The notes below the pieces were generated by a model. The model saw only the letters and a program-made list of their open reading frames with translations, was not told where the DNA came from and did not search any database. From Granulosicoccus sp963833195 (lineage in GTDB: Bacteria > Pseudomonadota > Gammaproteobacteria > Granulosicoccales > Granulosicoccaceae), in the NCBI GenBank assembly GCA_963833195.1, contig CAWHXF010000028.1, forward strand, positions 372,001 through 436,000: DNA of 64,000 nucleotides, in the 5' to 3' direction. Positions 46,705 to 55,252 of this stretch are shown one piece after another (within the stretch, counting starts at the first letter, position 1; every line of letters starts with the position of its first letter). Position numbers and translations under genes: made by a program.

Positions 46705-47100
46705 ATGCAGCTCCAGCAACCCGAACGCGGCGCGTACAAGCTCATCAGCGGCTACGGCGTCGGTACCATCGGGGTCGACGGCGTCGACCACACCGGCAAC
46801 CTCATCGTCACGCGCACCCGCACCATAGAGCCGTGGTACGAGGGCGACGACCCGGCCGGGCTCACCCTGGAGCACTTCCGCGCGTTGCTGGATCCGCCGC
46901 CCGACGAGGAACGCGTGGAGATCGTGCTGCTCGGCACCGGAGAGAAGCACGTCTTCCCGCCGATGCGCCTGATGGGCGAGCTCGCGAAGGAAGGCGTCGC
47001 GCTCGAGAGCATGGGCACGCGCGCGGCGTGCCGGACCTACAGCGTGCTGGTGGACGAATCGCGCCCCGTCGCGGCGGCGCTCCTGCAGATCCGGGCCTGA
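46705..47100 (+). CDS. Mth938-like domain protein (DUF498)
   Basis: A 131-residue protein of the Mth938/NDUFAF3-like fold. Signature stretches are GYGVGTIGVDG (about 14-24), EIVLLGTGEKHVFPP (about 72-86), and ALESMGTRAACRTYSVLVDE. The start ATG at 46705 is well placed. Family members are found near respiratory or secretion genes, but the biochemical role is not known. It is convergent with rpoS. Confidence 0.9.
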   Translation: MQLQQPERGAYKLISGYGVGTIGVDGVDHTGNLIVTRTRTIEPWYEGDDPAGLTLEHFRALLDPPPDEERVEIVLLGTGEKHVFPPMRLMGELAKEGVALESMGTRAACRTYSVLVDESRPVAAALLQIRA

Positions 47101-47113
47101 CGCCCCCTCGCCC

Positions 47114-47137
47114 GGCGCCCCCGCCGAACGGGGCGCC
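47114..47137. terminator. GC hairpin between convergent Mth938-fold gene and rpoS
   Basis: GGCGCCCC (47114-47121) pairs perfectly with GGGGCGCC (47130-47137) around an 8-base loop. It lies in the 87-base gap between two convergent stop codons, where a bidirectional terminator is expected. No T-run follows on either strand. Confidence 0.5.
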
Positions 47138-47187
47138 CGCGAGTCAGCGGGCCGCGCCGGCTCGGTGTACGCGCCCTCGGATCGCCC

Positions 47188-48153
47188 TCAGGCGGCAAAG
47201 AGGTCCTCGGCGGTGTAGCCGCTGCCCTCGAGCGTGCGGCGCAGGCGCTTGAGCGCCTCCATCTGGATCTGGCGCACGCGCTCGCGCGTGACGCCGAGCT
47301 CGCGGCCCACCTCCTCCAGCGTGCTCTTCTCGTGCCCGTTCAGCCCGAAGCGGCGCACCAGCACCGCGCGCTGCTTCTCCTCGAGCTTCGCGAGCCAGGG
47401 GTCGATGTTCTCGTACACCCGCTCCTCGGCCAGCGCCTCGGAGGGGTCGATGTTGTTCTCGTCGGCGATGATGTCGAGCAGCGGGCGCTCGCCGTCCGCG
47501 CCGATGGCCACGTCGACCGAGGAGACGCGGTCGCGCAGCGCCATGAGCCGCATGACCTCCTCGACGGGGCGCTGCGTGACGGCGGCGATGTCCTCGAAGG
47601 TGGGGTCCCGGTCGAGCGACTGCTGCAGCCGGCGCTCGGCCTTGATGTACACGTTCATCTCCTTGACGACGTGGATGGGCAGCCGGATGGTGCGCGTCTG
47701 GTTCATGAGCGCGCGCTCGATGTTCTGGCGGATCCACCACGTGGCGTAGGTGGAGAAGCGGAAGCCGCGGCCCGGGTCGAACTTCTCGATGCTGTGCATC
47801 AGGCCCATGTTGCCCTCCTCGATGAGGTCGAGCAGCGCGAGGCCGCGATTCATGTAGCGCCGCGCGATCTTGACGACGAGGCGCAGGTTGCACTCGACCA
47901 TGCGCGAGCGCGACTTGTCGCAGCCGGCGTGCGCGGCACGGGTGAGCGACTTCTCCTCGTCGGCGGTGAGCAGCTCGTTGTGCTCGATCTCCTTGAGGTA
48001 CATGCGCGTGGCGTCCATCTCGCGGCGCGACACGTCCTTCAGCTTGCTGACGGGCAGCTTCTCGCCGTCGTCGTCCTGGACCGGGGCACGGGCCTCGTCA
48101 CCCACGCGTGAGATGGGCAGAGCGTTCCAGTCCGAACGAGCGTTGGCGGCCAT
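47188..48153 (-). CDS. rpoS: RNA polymerase sigma factor RpoS
   Basis: Stationary-phase and general-stress sigma factor; 321 residues. Region 1.2 starts DATRMYLKEIEHNELLTADE, region 2 has ARRYMNRGLALLDLIEEGN and FRFSTYATWWIRQNIERAL, and region 4 has the helix-turn-helix STLEEVGRELGVTRERVRQI. The extra ~50 residues at the N-terminus are typical. It lies downstream of nlpD on the same strand as in other gammaproteobacteria. It would control survival genes under starvation and osmotic stress. Confidence 0.97.
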   Translation of the reverse strand: MAANARSDWNALPISRVGDEARAPVQDDDGEKLPVSKLKDVSRREMDATRMYLKEIEHNELLTADEEKSLTRAAHAGCDKSRSRMVECNLRLVVKIARRYMNRGLALLDLIEEGNMGLMHSIEKFDPGRGFRFSTYATWWIRQNIERALMNQTRTIRLPIHVVKEMNVYIKAERRLQQSLDRDPTFEDIAAVTQRPVEEVMRLMALRDRVSSVDVAIGADGERPLLDIIADENNIDPSEALAEERVYENIDPWLAKLEEKQRAVLVRRFGLNGHEKSTLEEVGRELGVTRERVRQIQMEALKRLRRTLEGSGYTAEDLFAA

Positions 48154-48348
48154 GTGCGAGAAACCCCGTTTTTTGGTGGTTGGAGAGCGTGGGTGGGACC
48201 TAACTTTTGCTTATGTTATGACAACTTACGGAACCTTCCTCGAATGTGAGGCCGGAGTTAACACTTGTTGAGTTTATCGATGCGCTGTTTGACGTAACCC
48301 GCTGATTCAAAACAAATTCCACCGAAACAGCGAGTCACGATCGCGGTG
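48154..48348 (-). promoter_or_regulatory. AT-rich rpoS leader and promoter region
   Basis: A 195-base gap between nlpD and rpoS that is strikingly richer in A and T than any other part of the window. It contains runs such as AACAAATT, TTATGTTATGAC and GTTTTTTGG (top strand). No ORF fits. The likely content is the main rpoS promoter and a structured 5' untranslated region, which in other gammaproteobacteria is a target of small RNAs. No exact promoter was assigned. Confidence 0.5.
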
Positions 48349-49437
48349 TCAGCGCCGTTCCGACACGAAGGACAGCGGATCCAGCGGCGCACCGTCGCGT
48401 CGCACCTCGAAACGCAGCACCGATTCGCTGTTCGCGTTGGTGCCGAGGCTCGCGATGGGGTCGCCGGCGCGCACCCGGTCGTCCTCGGTCACGAACAGCT
48501 TGTCCGTGTGCGAGTACGTGGTCATGAGGTTCCCCTCGTGGCGCAGGATCACGAGGTTGCCGCCGCCCGACAGGTCGCGCCCGGAATACACCACGGTGCC
48601 CGCGGACGCCGCGCGCACGTCCTGGCCCGGCACGCCCGCGATGTCGATGCCCTGCCCGCCGATGGTGCCGGGTGTGTAGCCGCGCGCGACGGCGCCGTCG
48701 GTGGGCCAGATCCAGCCACCGGCGGGCGTCGCTGCCTCGCTCGTCAACGCGGCCGACGTGTCGGCGCCCGCCTGCGGCACGTAGCCGTCGAGATCGTCGG
48801 CCACGACCTGCTCGTTCGGTGCACCGCCGGTGATCGGATCGAACGAGGCCTGCTCGACGATGACCTCGGGCCGGGGCTCGGGTTGCGGTATGGCCTGGGG
48901 TACGGGTTGCGGTACGGGTTGCGGTACGGGCCGTTGCTCGGGGGCCGGGGCAACGGCCGGTGCCATGGGGTTCGACTGCGCGATGACGATCGGCGCCGGT
49001 GCCGGCGCGACGGGCTGAGGCACGGCGGCCTGTTGCTGCAGGGGCTGGGCGACCGGCGCCGCCTGCGTGCCGGCCGAGGCACGCGACTCGGTCGCCTGCG
49101 CGCGTGACGGCCTCGCGGGCCCGCGCGCGACGCGTGCGGCCGCCCGCACCTCGTCCGGCAGCGTGGTGCCGGGCTTGACGTTCAGACGCATGCCCGGACG
49201 AAGATCGTCGCCGCTGCCGGGGTTCAGCGCGGCGAGCTCCGCCGTGTCCAGCGCGTACCGGAACGCGATGCTGTCGAGCGTGTCGCCCGCCTGCACCACG
49301 TACATGTTCGGGTAGAAGCGCAACTGCGACAGCCGATCCTCGACATCGGGCACCGCCGTGCAGGCACCGAGCAGCAGCGCCGCGAACAGGGCCGACAACG
49401 GGGCGGTGCGGACACCGCTGGTCGCGAGAGTCTTCAT
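48349..49437 (-). CDS. nlpD: NlpD: LysM and degenerate M23 domain lipoprotein
   Basis: Outer-membrane lipoprotein that activates the amidase AmiC at the division septum; 362 residues. The lipobox is LLLGAC (Cys near residue 26). A LysM domain (MYVVQAGDTLDSIAFRYALD, ~45-90) is followed by a Pro/Gln/Ala-rich linker with PVPQ repeats, then a LytM/M23 domain. Zinc ligands are lost: the first His is missing in GGQGIDIAGV, and LRFEVR replaces LHFEIR. It is therefore an activator, not an enzyme, as for known NlpD. It sits between pcm and rpoS. Confidence 0.95.
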   Translation of the reverse strand: MKTLATSGVRTAPLSALFAALLLGACTAVPDVEDRLSQLRFYPNMYVVQAGDTLDSIAFRYALDTAELAALNPGSGDDLRPGMRLNVKPGTTLPDEVRAAARVARGPARPSRAQATESRASAGTQAAPVAQPLQQQAAVPQPVAPAPAPIVIAQSNPMAPAVAPAPEQRPVPQPVPQPVPQAIPQPEPRPEVIVEQASFDPITGGAPNEQVVADDLDGYVPQAGADTSAALTSEAATPAGGWIWPTDGAVARGYTPGTIGGQGIDIAGVPGQDVRAASAGTVVYSGRDLSGGGNLVILRHEGNLMTTYSHTDKLFVTEDDRVRAGDPIASLGTNANSESVLRFEVRRDGAPLDPLSFVSERR

Positions 49438-49498
49438 CGCGTCGGAGTGTAGAAGTCCGCGGCGAAGCTGCCGAGCGCACGCGCGGCTTCGCCCGCGG

Positions 49499-50170
49499 TC
49501 ATGACTTGCCCGACAGGAACGGCACGAAACGCACGTCGCTCTCGGTGCGCGAATGAAAGCCGGAGCGCTCGCGCGTGACGACGGTGAGCGACTGACGCCC
49601 GTCGCGCTCGCCCACCGGGCAGATGAGCCGCCCGCCGACGGCGAGCTGATCGAGCAGCGGTTCGGGTACCGTCGACGGGGCGGCGGTGACCACGATGCCG
49701 TCGAACGGCCCCTGGCTCGCCCAGCCCCAGCCACCGTCGCTGTGCCGCGCGTGGATGTTCCGGTAGTCCAGCGCCCGGAACTTCGCGCGCGCGCGCTCGT
49801 GCAGCACGCGGATGCGCTCCACGGTGAACACCGTGTCGACGAGGCGCGACAGCACCGCGCCCTGATAGCCCGAGCCCGTGCCGACCTCCAGCACGCGCTG
49901 CACCGGCCCCTCCTCCATGAGGATCTCGGTCATGCGCGCCACCGCCCACGGCCGGGAGATCGTCTGCCCCTCGCCGATGGGCAAGGAGACGTCCTCGTAG
50001 GCGCGCGTCTGCAGCATGTCGTCCACGAACAGGTGGCGCGGCACCTGACGCAGCACCTGCAGCACCGCGGCGTCGCCGATGCCCGCCTCGATGAGGCGCT
50101 TGACCATGCGGTCGCGCGTGCGCTGCGAGGTGAAGCCGATACCGAGGATGTCCGACGGCGAGGCGATCAT
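49499..50170 (-). CDS. pcm: Protein-L-isoaspartate O-methyltransferase
   Basis: Repair enzyme that methylates isoaspartyl residues using SAM; 223 residues. The SAM motif I is VLEVGTGSGYQGAVLSRL (about 85-102), preceded by GEGQTISRPWAVARMTEIL, and post-motif FDGIVVTAAPSTVPEPLLDQ is present. ATG 50170 overlaps the surE stop (ATGA); an upstream start would add residues from inside surE. Part of the surE-pcm-nlpD-rpoS block. Confidence 0.95.
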   Translation of the reverse strand: MIASPSDILGIGFTSQRTRDRMVKRLIEAGIGDAAVLQVLRQVPRHLFVDDMLQTRAYEDVSLPIGEGQTISRPWAVARMTEILMEEGPVQRVLEVGTGSGYQGAVLSRLVDTVFTVERIRVLHERARAKFRALDYRNIHARHSDGGWGWASQGPFDGIVVTAAPSTVPEPLLDQLAVGGRLICPVGERDGRQSLTVVTRERSGFHSRTESDVRFVPFLSGKS

Positions 50171-50943
50171 GCGCGTGCGCTCCCCTGCGGTCCGATGCCC
50201 GAGGCGTCCAGCCACGCACCCACCGCGTCGACGCCGTCGCGGCGCGTGAGGTCGATGGCCAGCGGCGTGACGGACACGTAGCCCGCCTCCGTGGCCTCGA
50301 AGTCGGTGCCGGGGGAGGCGTCGGCCACGTCCCCCGCGGCGCCGATCCAGTACATGAGCTCGCCGCGGGGGCTCGTCGTGCGGATGGCGTTCTGCGACTC
50401 GTGGCGCGTGCCTAGCCGGGTGGCGCGCAGGCCCAGCAGGTCCTCGTACGGCCGATCCGGCACGTTCACGTTCAGAATCGTGGCGGGCGGCAACGGCGCC
50501 TGGCCGAGCCGCGCCACCAGCTCCGCCACGATGCGGGCCGCGGCGTCGTAGTGCGTGGGCTCGAAGCTCGCCATGGACACCGCGATGGACGGCTCGCCGA
50601 GATTTCGCCCCTCGATCGCCGCGGCCACCGTTCCGGAATACAGTACGTCGTCACCCATGTTCGGTCCGTCGTTGATGCCGCTGACCACCCGGTCGGGCCG
50701 CTCGTCCAGCAGCCCCGACAGCGCGATGTTGACGCAGTCCGTCGGGGTCCCCTCCACCGACCACACCTCGGGCTCCTGCTGGCGCACGTGGATGGGGTGG
50801 GACAGCGTCAGCGAGTTGCTGGCGCCGCTGCGGTTCCGGTCGGGCGCCACGATGATCGCCGTGCCCAGCGCGTCCAGCGCGCGCTTGAGCGCCCGGATGC
50901 CGGGCGACAGGTAGCCGTCGTCGTTGGCGATCAGGATGCGCAT
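50167..50943 (-). CDS. surE: 5'/3'-nucleotidase SurE
   Basis: Survival-protein E, a metal-dependent nucleotidase/exopolyphosphatase; 258 residues. The metal site is MRILIANDDGYLSPGI (Asp8-Asp9), with APDRNRSGASNSLTL and VVSGINDGPNMGDDVLYSGT as further conserved loops. It heads the block with pcm and is divergent from a YheT-type hydrolase, where the two start codons almost touch. Confidence 0.96.
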   Translation of the reverse strand: MRILIANDDGYLSPGIRALKRALDALGTAIIVAPDRNRSGASNSLTLSHPIHVRQQEPEVWSVEGTPTDCVNIALSGLLDERPDRVVSGINDGPNMGDDVLYSGTVAAAIEGRNLGEPSIAVSMASFEPTHYDAAARIVAELVARLGQAPLPPATILNVNVPDRPYEDLLGLRATRLGTRHESQNAIRTTSPRGELMYWIGAAGDVADASPGTDFEATEAGYVSVTPLAIDLTRRDGVDAVGAWLDASGIGPQGSARA

Positions 50944-51964
50944 GCAACAGGTGTCGAAGGGCCGGCGGGAACCGAGTGACTTTAGCCCGCCGCTACCGCT
51001 TCGCAACCCGCACGTGCAGACGCTGCTGGCCTCGAAGGCGCTGAGACCCCCGCTGCCGGCGCTCGGCCGCGAGCGCCTGGAGCTCGACGACGGGGATTTC
51101 CTGGACCTCGCGCACGGCACCGTGGCGGGTCCAGCGCGCGCCATCGTGTGCGTGTACCACGGCCTGGCAGGCGGCCTCGGCAGCGCCTACGCGCGCGGCG
51201 CCATCGCCGCCCTCGCCCGGCGGCGCCTGCGGCCGCAGCTCATGTTCTGGCGCGGCTGCTCCGGGACACCGAACCGGCTCGCACGCTCCTACCATTCAGG
51301 CTGCACCGACGACATCGATCGCACGGTGCGTCTCGCCCGGGAGCGCCACCCCGGATTGCCGGTGCTCGCGGTCGGCTTCTCGCTCGGTGCGAACGCGCTG
51401 CTGAAGTACCTCGGCGAGACCGGCGACGGCTGTCCGCTCGATGCCGCGTTCGCCGTGTCGCCGCCGCTGGTGCTGGCCGTCGGTGCCGCCAAGCTCGACA
51501 CGGGCGCGGCGCGCGGCTACCGCGGACACCTGCTGACCGCCATGCGCGCGCAGCACGAGGCGAAGCGCGCCGCGTATCCCGGACTTGCGTTGTCGGCGGC
51601 CACGCCCGCGCTGGACACCTTCCGGAAGTTCGACGACGCGTTGACCGCGCCGCTGCACGGCTTCGCGGGGGTCGACGACTACTACGAGCGCTGCAGCGCG
51701 CGTCCGTATCTCGAGGACATTCGCCGCCCGACGCGCATCCTGTGCGCCGAGGACGACCCGTTCTTCACGCCGGCGATCCTGCCGAACGAGCACGAGCTCG
51801 CTCCCGGCACGGTGCTGGAGGTGTCGACGCACGGCGGGCACGTCGGCTTTCTCGGACGGCCGGGCGACGGGGACGGACCGGGACGCGGCGCGCTCGGGCG
51901 GCGCTGGCTGGATCGGCGCGTGGGCGAGGTGTGCGAGGGGTTCGTCGAAGCGCTCGGGCGGTGA
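50942..51964 (+). CDS. YheT-family alpha/beta hydrolase
   Basis: Hydrolase of about 340 residues in the YheT/ABHD1-3 family. The N-terminal NPHVQTLLASK motif (residues ~22-32) is typical, and the nucleophile elbow is AVGFSLGANALLKYLGE. Acid and base are in LCAEDDPFFTP and STHGGHVGFLGRPG. The start is uncertain: ATG 50942 is taken, overlapping the surE start by two bases on the other strand; TTG 50924, ATG 50936 and GTG 50951 are also in frame. Activity on short acyl esters is inferred from the family. Confidence 0.88.
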   Translation: MQQVSKGRREPSDFSPPLPLRNPHVQTLLASKALRPPLPALGRERLELDDGDFLDLAHGTVAGPARAIVCVYHGLAGGLGSAYARGAIAALARRRLRPQLMFWRGCSGTPNRLARSYHSGCTDDIDRTVRLARERHPGLPVLAVGFSLGANALLKYLGETGDGCPLDAAFAVSPPLVLAVGAAKLDTGAARGYRGHLLTAMRAQHEAKRAAYPGLALSAATPALDTFRKFDDALTAPLHGFAGVDDYYERCSARPYLEDIRRPTRILCAEDDPFFTPAILPNEHELAPGTVLEVSTHGGHVGFLGRPGDGDGPGRGALGRRWLDRRVGEVCEGFVEALGR

Positions 51965-51972
51965 ACGTCGAT

Positions 51973-52407
51973 TCAGACTCCGGCTTGACGCAGGCGGTGG
52001 ATGCGACCGCGAAGCTGCAGGAGCTGAAACGGTATGAAGACCGCGGCCAGGGTGCCGGCCGAAGCGGCCATGCCGGCCAACGTCGCGTCCGGGCGCCAGG
52101 TCATGACCGCCATGAACGCGCACAGAACGAGCGCGCCCAGCACCGAGTGCTCCACCGCGCGCACCGTCCACCTCGGCTCGACGATGGGCTGGCGGTAGAT
52201 CGCGTTCAGTCCGCCGAGCGATAGCCACCACATCGGCACCACGCAGAGCTTCGCGGCGACGAGACTCGGCGCGTCGCCCGCGATGCTCAGCAGAACACCG
52301 AAGAAGATGACGAAGCCGAGGACGATGCCGTAGCTTCGAAGGGCGCTGCGCAGGGACGGGTTCACGGCGGCCGGGATACGGGTGGCAATCCGGGCCCCAG
52401 TATCCAA
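51973..52407 (-). CDS. Small membrane protein of unknown function
   Basis: A 144-residue protein with about four hydrophobic segments (near residues 28-46, 48-66, 90-106, 108-126) and a basic tail (RGRIHRLRQ). I do not recognise the family. The longest start is a TTG at 52407; a GTG at 52365 gives a more compact N-terminus before the first helix. It is convergent with the YheT-type gene and shares strand with the SDR upstream. Confidence 0.65.
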   Translation of the reverse strand: MDTGARIATRIPAAVNPSLRSALRSYGIVLGFVIFFGVLLSIAGDAPSLVAAKLCVVPMWWLSLGGLNAIYRQPIVEPRWTVRAVEHSVLGALVLCAFMAVMTWRPDATLAGMAASAGTLAAVFIPFQLLQLRGRIHRLRQAGV

Positions 52408-52410
52408 CGA

Positions 52411-53280
52411 TCATCGCGCGTCGACACGACCGTCCATCAATCCTGCCCGGCGACGTCCCTCTTCGGTCTTGAGAGAGAACTCGCCGCCGTCGAGATCCCT
52501 CGCCTCGTCGGTGCACAACCACGCGATCGCGCGCGCCGCGGCTTCCGGCGGCATGTGCGCGGTAGGCTCGAGCCGGCTGACCGGATTGACGCCCGAGCCG
52601 CGAATGGCCACCTGCATGTCCGTCGCCACCGTCCCGGGACTCAGGCCGACGCAGCGAATGCCGGAGTCCGCATGCTCCAGGTGCGTGCACCGGGTGAGCG
52701 CCAGCACGGCCGCCTTCGTCGCGCAGTAGTGACTCCAGCCCTCCAGCGCCCCGGTGGCGGCGCCGGAGCTCAGGTTAACTATCACGCCGCGACCGCCCTC
52801 GAGCATCGCGGGCAGCGCCGCACGGATCCCGTGGTACACGCCCTTCAGGTTGATGTCGACGACACGACCCCAGTCGTCGGGATCGGAACGCTCGATGCGA
52901 GCGACCGGCTCGATCGTGCCCGCGTTGTTCACGAGCACGTCGAGCGAGCCGAACGCCTCCACGGCACACGCGACGCCGGTCTCGACATCGGCGTAGCGGG
53001 ACACGTCGCAGGCCAAGGCCACGGCTCGCCCGCCGAGGCCGCGGATCTCGTCGGCGATCGCCTCGATGGCCTTTTCATCGCGTGCGAGCAGCACGACCGC
53101 CATGCCGCCGGCCGCGAGCTCGCGCGCGGTCGCCGCGCCGATGCCACGCGACGCGCCGGTCACGATGCCGACGCGCCCCTGCATCGAGCTCATGCCGACG
53201 CCCTCGTTCCCCGAGGCACGGGAAGCGGAACCATCGTGGCGTGCGCCGGCATCGATGCGAAGCGGGGTATTCGTGGTCAT
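52411..53280 (-). CDS. Short-chain dehydrogenase/reductase
   Basis: NAD(P)-dependent oxidoreductase of 289 residues. The cofactor motif is GIVTGASRGIGAATA (TGxxxGxG), with NNAGTIEPV, the catalytic Ser in VNLSSGAATG, and the YxxxK pair in WSHYCATKAAV. ATG 53280 has an AGGAG site 6 bases upstream; an internal ATG at 53193 sits just before the Rossmann strand, so about 29 residues may be a non-conserved extension. It diverges from a LysR fragment, a common arrangement for LysR-controlled genes. The substrate is unknown. Confidence 0.92.
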   Translation of the reverse strand: MTTNTPLRIDAGARHDGSASRASGNEGVGMSSMQGRVGIVTGASRGIGAATARELAAGGMAVVLLARDEKAIEAIADEIRGLGGRAVALACDVSRYADVETGVACAVEAFGSLDVLVNNAGTIEPVARIERSDPDDWGRVVDINLKGVYHGIRAALPAMLEGGRGVIVNLSSGAATGALEGWSHYCATKAAVLALTRCTHLEHADSGIRCVGLSPGTVATDMQVAIRGSGVNPVSRLEPTAHMPPEAAARAIAWLCTDEARDLDGGEFSLKTEEGRRRAGLMDGRVDAR

Positions 53281-53348
53281 GACCGACTCCTGACGTTGGG
53301 GAGCGGTCACCGTATTGATGCGGGAGCCTGCAATAAACCGTATGCCTC

Positions 53349-53816
53349 ATGCCGACGAGCTATCGGGTCGTGGCGAGTCCCGCATGGCTCCGCGCGACGT
53401 TGGGGGGCGAGGCGTCGCGCCTGAGCGATCCCGCCGATCTGGGAGCGCATCGATGCGTGCTGATCGATCTTGCCGGCCATCGCAGCGAGTGGCGCTGGCG
53501 CAAGCGCGGAACGAGCGGCGCGAAGGGTCCGTCCGGCAAGGTCCGGGTCGCCGGCGACGTCCGCTGCTCGTCCGCGCTCGCGGTCCGTCGTTGCGCGCTG
53601 GACGGGGTCGGTCCTGCATTGCTCGCCGACTGGCTCATCGGCGACGACCTCGCGAGCGGCAGTCTGGTCGATCTGTGTCCGTGCCACGAGCTCGGCGCGA
53701 CCGAGTTCGATGCCGGCGCCTGGCTGGTCTATCCGAGCCGCGAATGGCTGCCGGGCAAGACGCGCGCGATGATCGATTTCCTGAAGGCGCACGTCGAAGG
53801 CGCGACGAGCGCCTGA
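53349..53816 (+). pseudogene. LysR-type regulator fragment (effector domain only)
   Basis: A 155-codon frame that matches only the second half of a LysR regulator: YRVVASPAWLRATLGGEA, then LGAHRCVLIDLAGHRSEWRW, VRVAGDVRCSSALAVRRCAL, and WLPGKTRAMIDFLKAHVEG at the end. The N-terminal helix-turn-helix and the first half of the effector domain are missing, and a TAA at 53334 closes the frame upstream. It cannot bind DNA as it stands. It sits divergent to the SDR it probably once controlled. Confidence 0.78.
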
Positions 53817-53846
53817 AGCGAAGCGACTCCGGGCGAGAGGCGAACC

Positions 53847-54494
53847 TCAGACACCGAACGCACCGCGGTTCGCCCCACGCAGCAGCCACTTGCCCTCTCC
53901 CGTCAGTTCGACGCAGCACACAGTCGCAGGATCCACGGCGAAGCGCATCGCGTCCCGCAACGGATGCCCCAGCGCGAGCGACAGCAACGCCCGGATCGTG
54001 CCGCCGTGCGCGACGACGACGACATCGACAGGTGCATCGCACGACCCGCCCGCGGCGAGTACGTCATCGAGCCACGCCCCCGAGCGCTCGGCCTGCTGGC
54101 CGAACGTCTCCCCGTTCGGCGGCGCACCGCTCACCCAATCCTCGCCCCACGCCGCGAGCAACGCCCCGTGGTCCCGGTGCACGTCCGCCCAGGTGGAGCC
54201 CTCCCAGTCGCCGAAGTCGAGCTCGACCAGACGCGCATCCTCGCGCGCCGCCGGCGCGTCGACGCCGGCCCGCAGCAACGCCAGCGTCTCGCGCGTGCGC
54301 GCCATCGGGCTCGTCCACCAGCGCACGTCGCGCCCGCTCGCTGCCAGCATCTCCCGAAGCGACGGCACGAGCGCACGCACGGCCTCGCACCCTTCGTCCG
54401 ACAACACCACGTCCGTGCGCCCCGCCACCCCGCCGGTACCGTGCCACACGGTGTGCCCGTGGCGCACGAGCCACAGCCGCGATCCGGCACGCAT
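53847..54494 (-). CDS. Histidine phosphatase, probably alpha-ribazole phosphatase
   Basis: Phosphoglycerate-mutase-like phosphatase of 215 residues. The catalytic RHG is in LWLVRHGHTVW (residues ~8-18), the second conserved Arg in SPMARTRETLALL, Glu in VELDFGDWEGSTW, and the later His in VVVVAHGGTIRALL. It starts at an ATG overlapping the cobS stop (TGATG), so the cobamide role (dephosphorylating alpha-ribazole phosphate, CobC) is inferred from position. Confidence 0.85.
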   Translation of the reverse strand: MRAGSRLWLVRHGHTVWHGTGGVAGRTDVVLSDEGCEAVRALVPSLREMLAASGRDVRWWTSPMARTRETLALLRAGVDAPAAREDARLVELDFGDWEGSTWADVHRDHGALLAAWGEDWVSGAPPNGETFGQQAERSGAWLDDVLAAGGSCDAPVDVVVVAHGGTIRALLSLALGHPLRDAMRFAVDPATVCCVELTGEGKWLLRGANRGAFGV

Positions 54495-55252
54495 CAGGCC
54501 ACCATCGCCACGACGGCGGCGAGCACCGCCACCTCGACGAGCTGGTTCGCGGCCCCCAGGCAATCGCCGGTCACGCCGCCGAAGACGTGTCGAAAGCGCC
54601 GTCCCGCGAGCTCGGCGACGACGGGCGCGACCAGCAGGGCCGCGAGGAAGGCCACGGACGTGCCGAGCACGAGCCCGACGAGCGCGACGCAGGCGCACGC
54701 CACGAGCGTCGCCTCCCCGAGCCGCCGTGCATCGACGCCTTCCGCCACCACCCGATTCGCGGCCTCGGGCCGCGCGTAGTCGAAGCGCGCCATGAGCCAC
54801 ACCGTCGCCCAGCGCGACGCGATGTGCGCGGCCGGCAGCGCGAACGCGGCGACCCCGACGCCCGCGGCCACCAGGAGTTGCCACTTCGCGAGCACCAGCA
54901 ACACGAGCGCCAGGGCGCCGTACGTGCCCACGCGGCTGTCGCGCATGATCTCGAGCTTCCGGTCCACGTCGAACGCGCCCGCGCTGTCGGCGACGTCGGC
55001 CAGCCCGTCCTCGTGGAAGGCGCCGGTCAGGCGCACGCCGAGCGCGACCGCGGCCACGGCCGCCACGCCGACGGGCAGCACCGCGGCGGCGAGCGCGTAG
55101 CAGGCCGCCAGCGCCGCGCCCACGACGAGCCCCACGAGCGGGAACCAGCGCGTGGAGCGCGACAGCACGAGCGGGTCGCCGCTGCCGAGGTCGCCGACGG
55201 GCAGCCGTGTCAGGAACAGGGTGGCGGTGGCCAGCTCGCGCACCGCGCTCAT
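54494..55252 (-). CDS. cobS: Adenosylcobinamide-GDP ribazoletransferase CobS
   Basis: Integral-membrane enzyme joining adenosylcobinamide-GDP and alpha-ribazole to make cobalamin; 252 residues with several helices. The N-terminus (ATATLFLTRLPVGD) and FHEDGLADVADSAGAFDVD (about 81-99) with RKLEIMRDSRVGTYGALALV are family signatures. The ATG overlaps the cobT stop. It is the middle gene of the cobT-cobS-phosphatase operon. Confidence 0.95.
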   Translation of the reverse strand: MSAVRELATATLFLTRLPVGDLGSGDPLVLSRSTRWFPLVGLVVGAALAACYALAAAVLPVGVAAVAAVALGVRLTGAFHEDGLADVADSAGAFDVDRKLEIMRDSRVGTYGALALVLLVLAKWQLLVAAGVGVAAFALPAAHIASRWATVWLMARFDYARPEAANRVVAEGVDARRLGEATLVACACVALVGLVLGTSVAFLAALLVAPVVAELAGRRFRHVFGGVTGDCLGAANQLVEVAVLAAVVAMVA

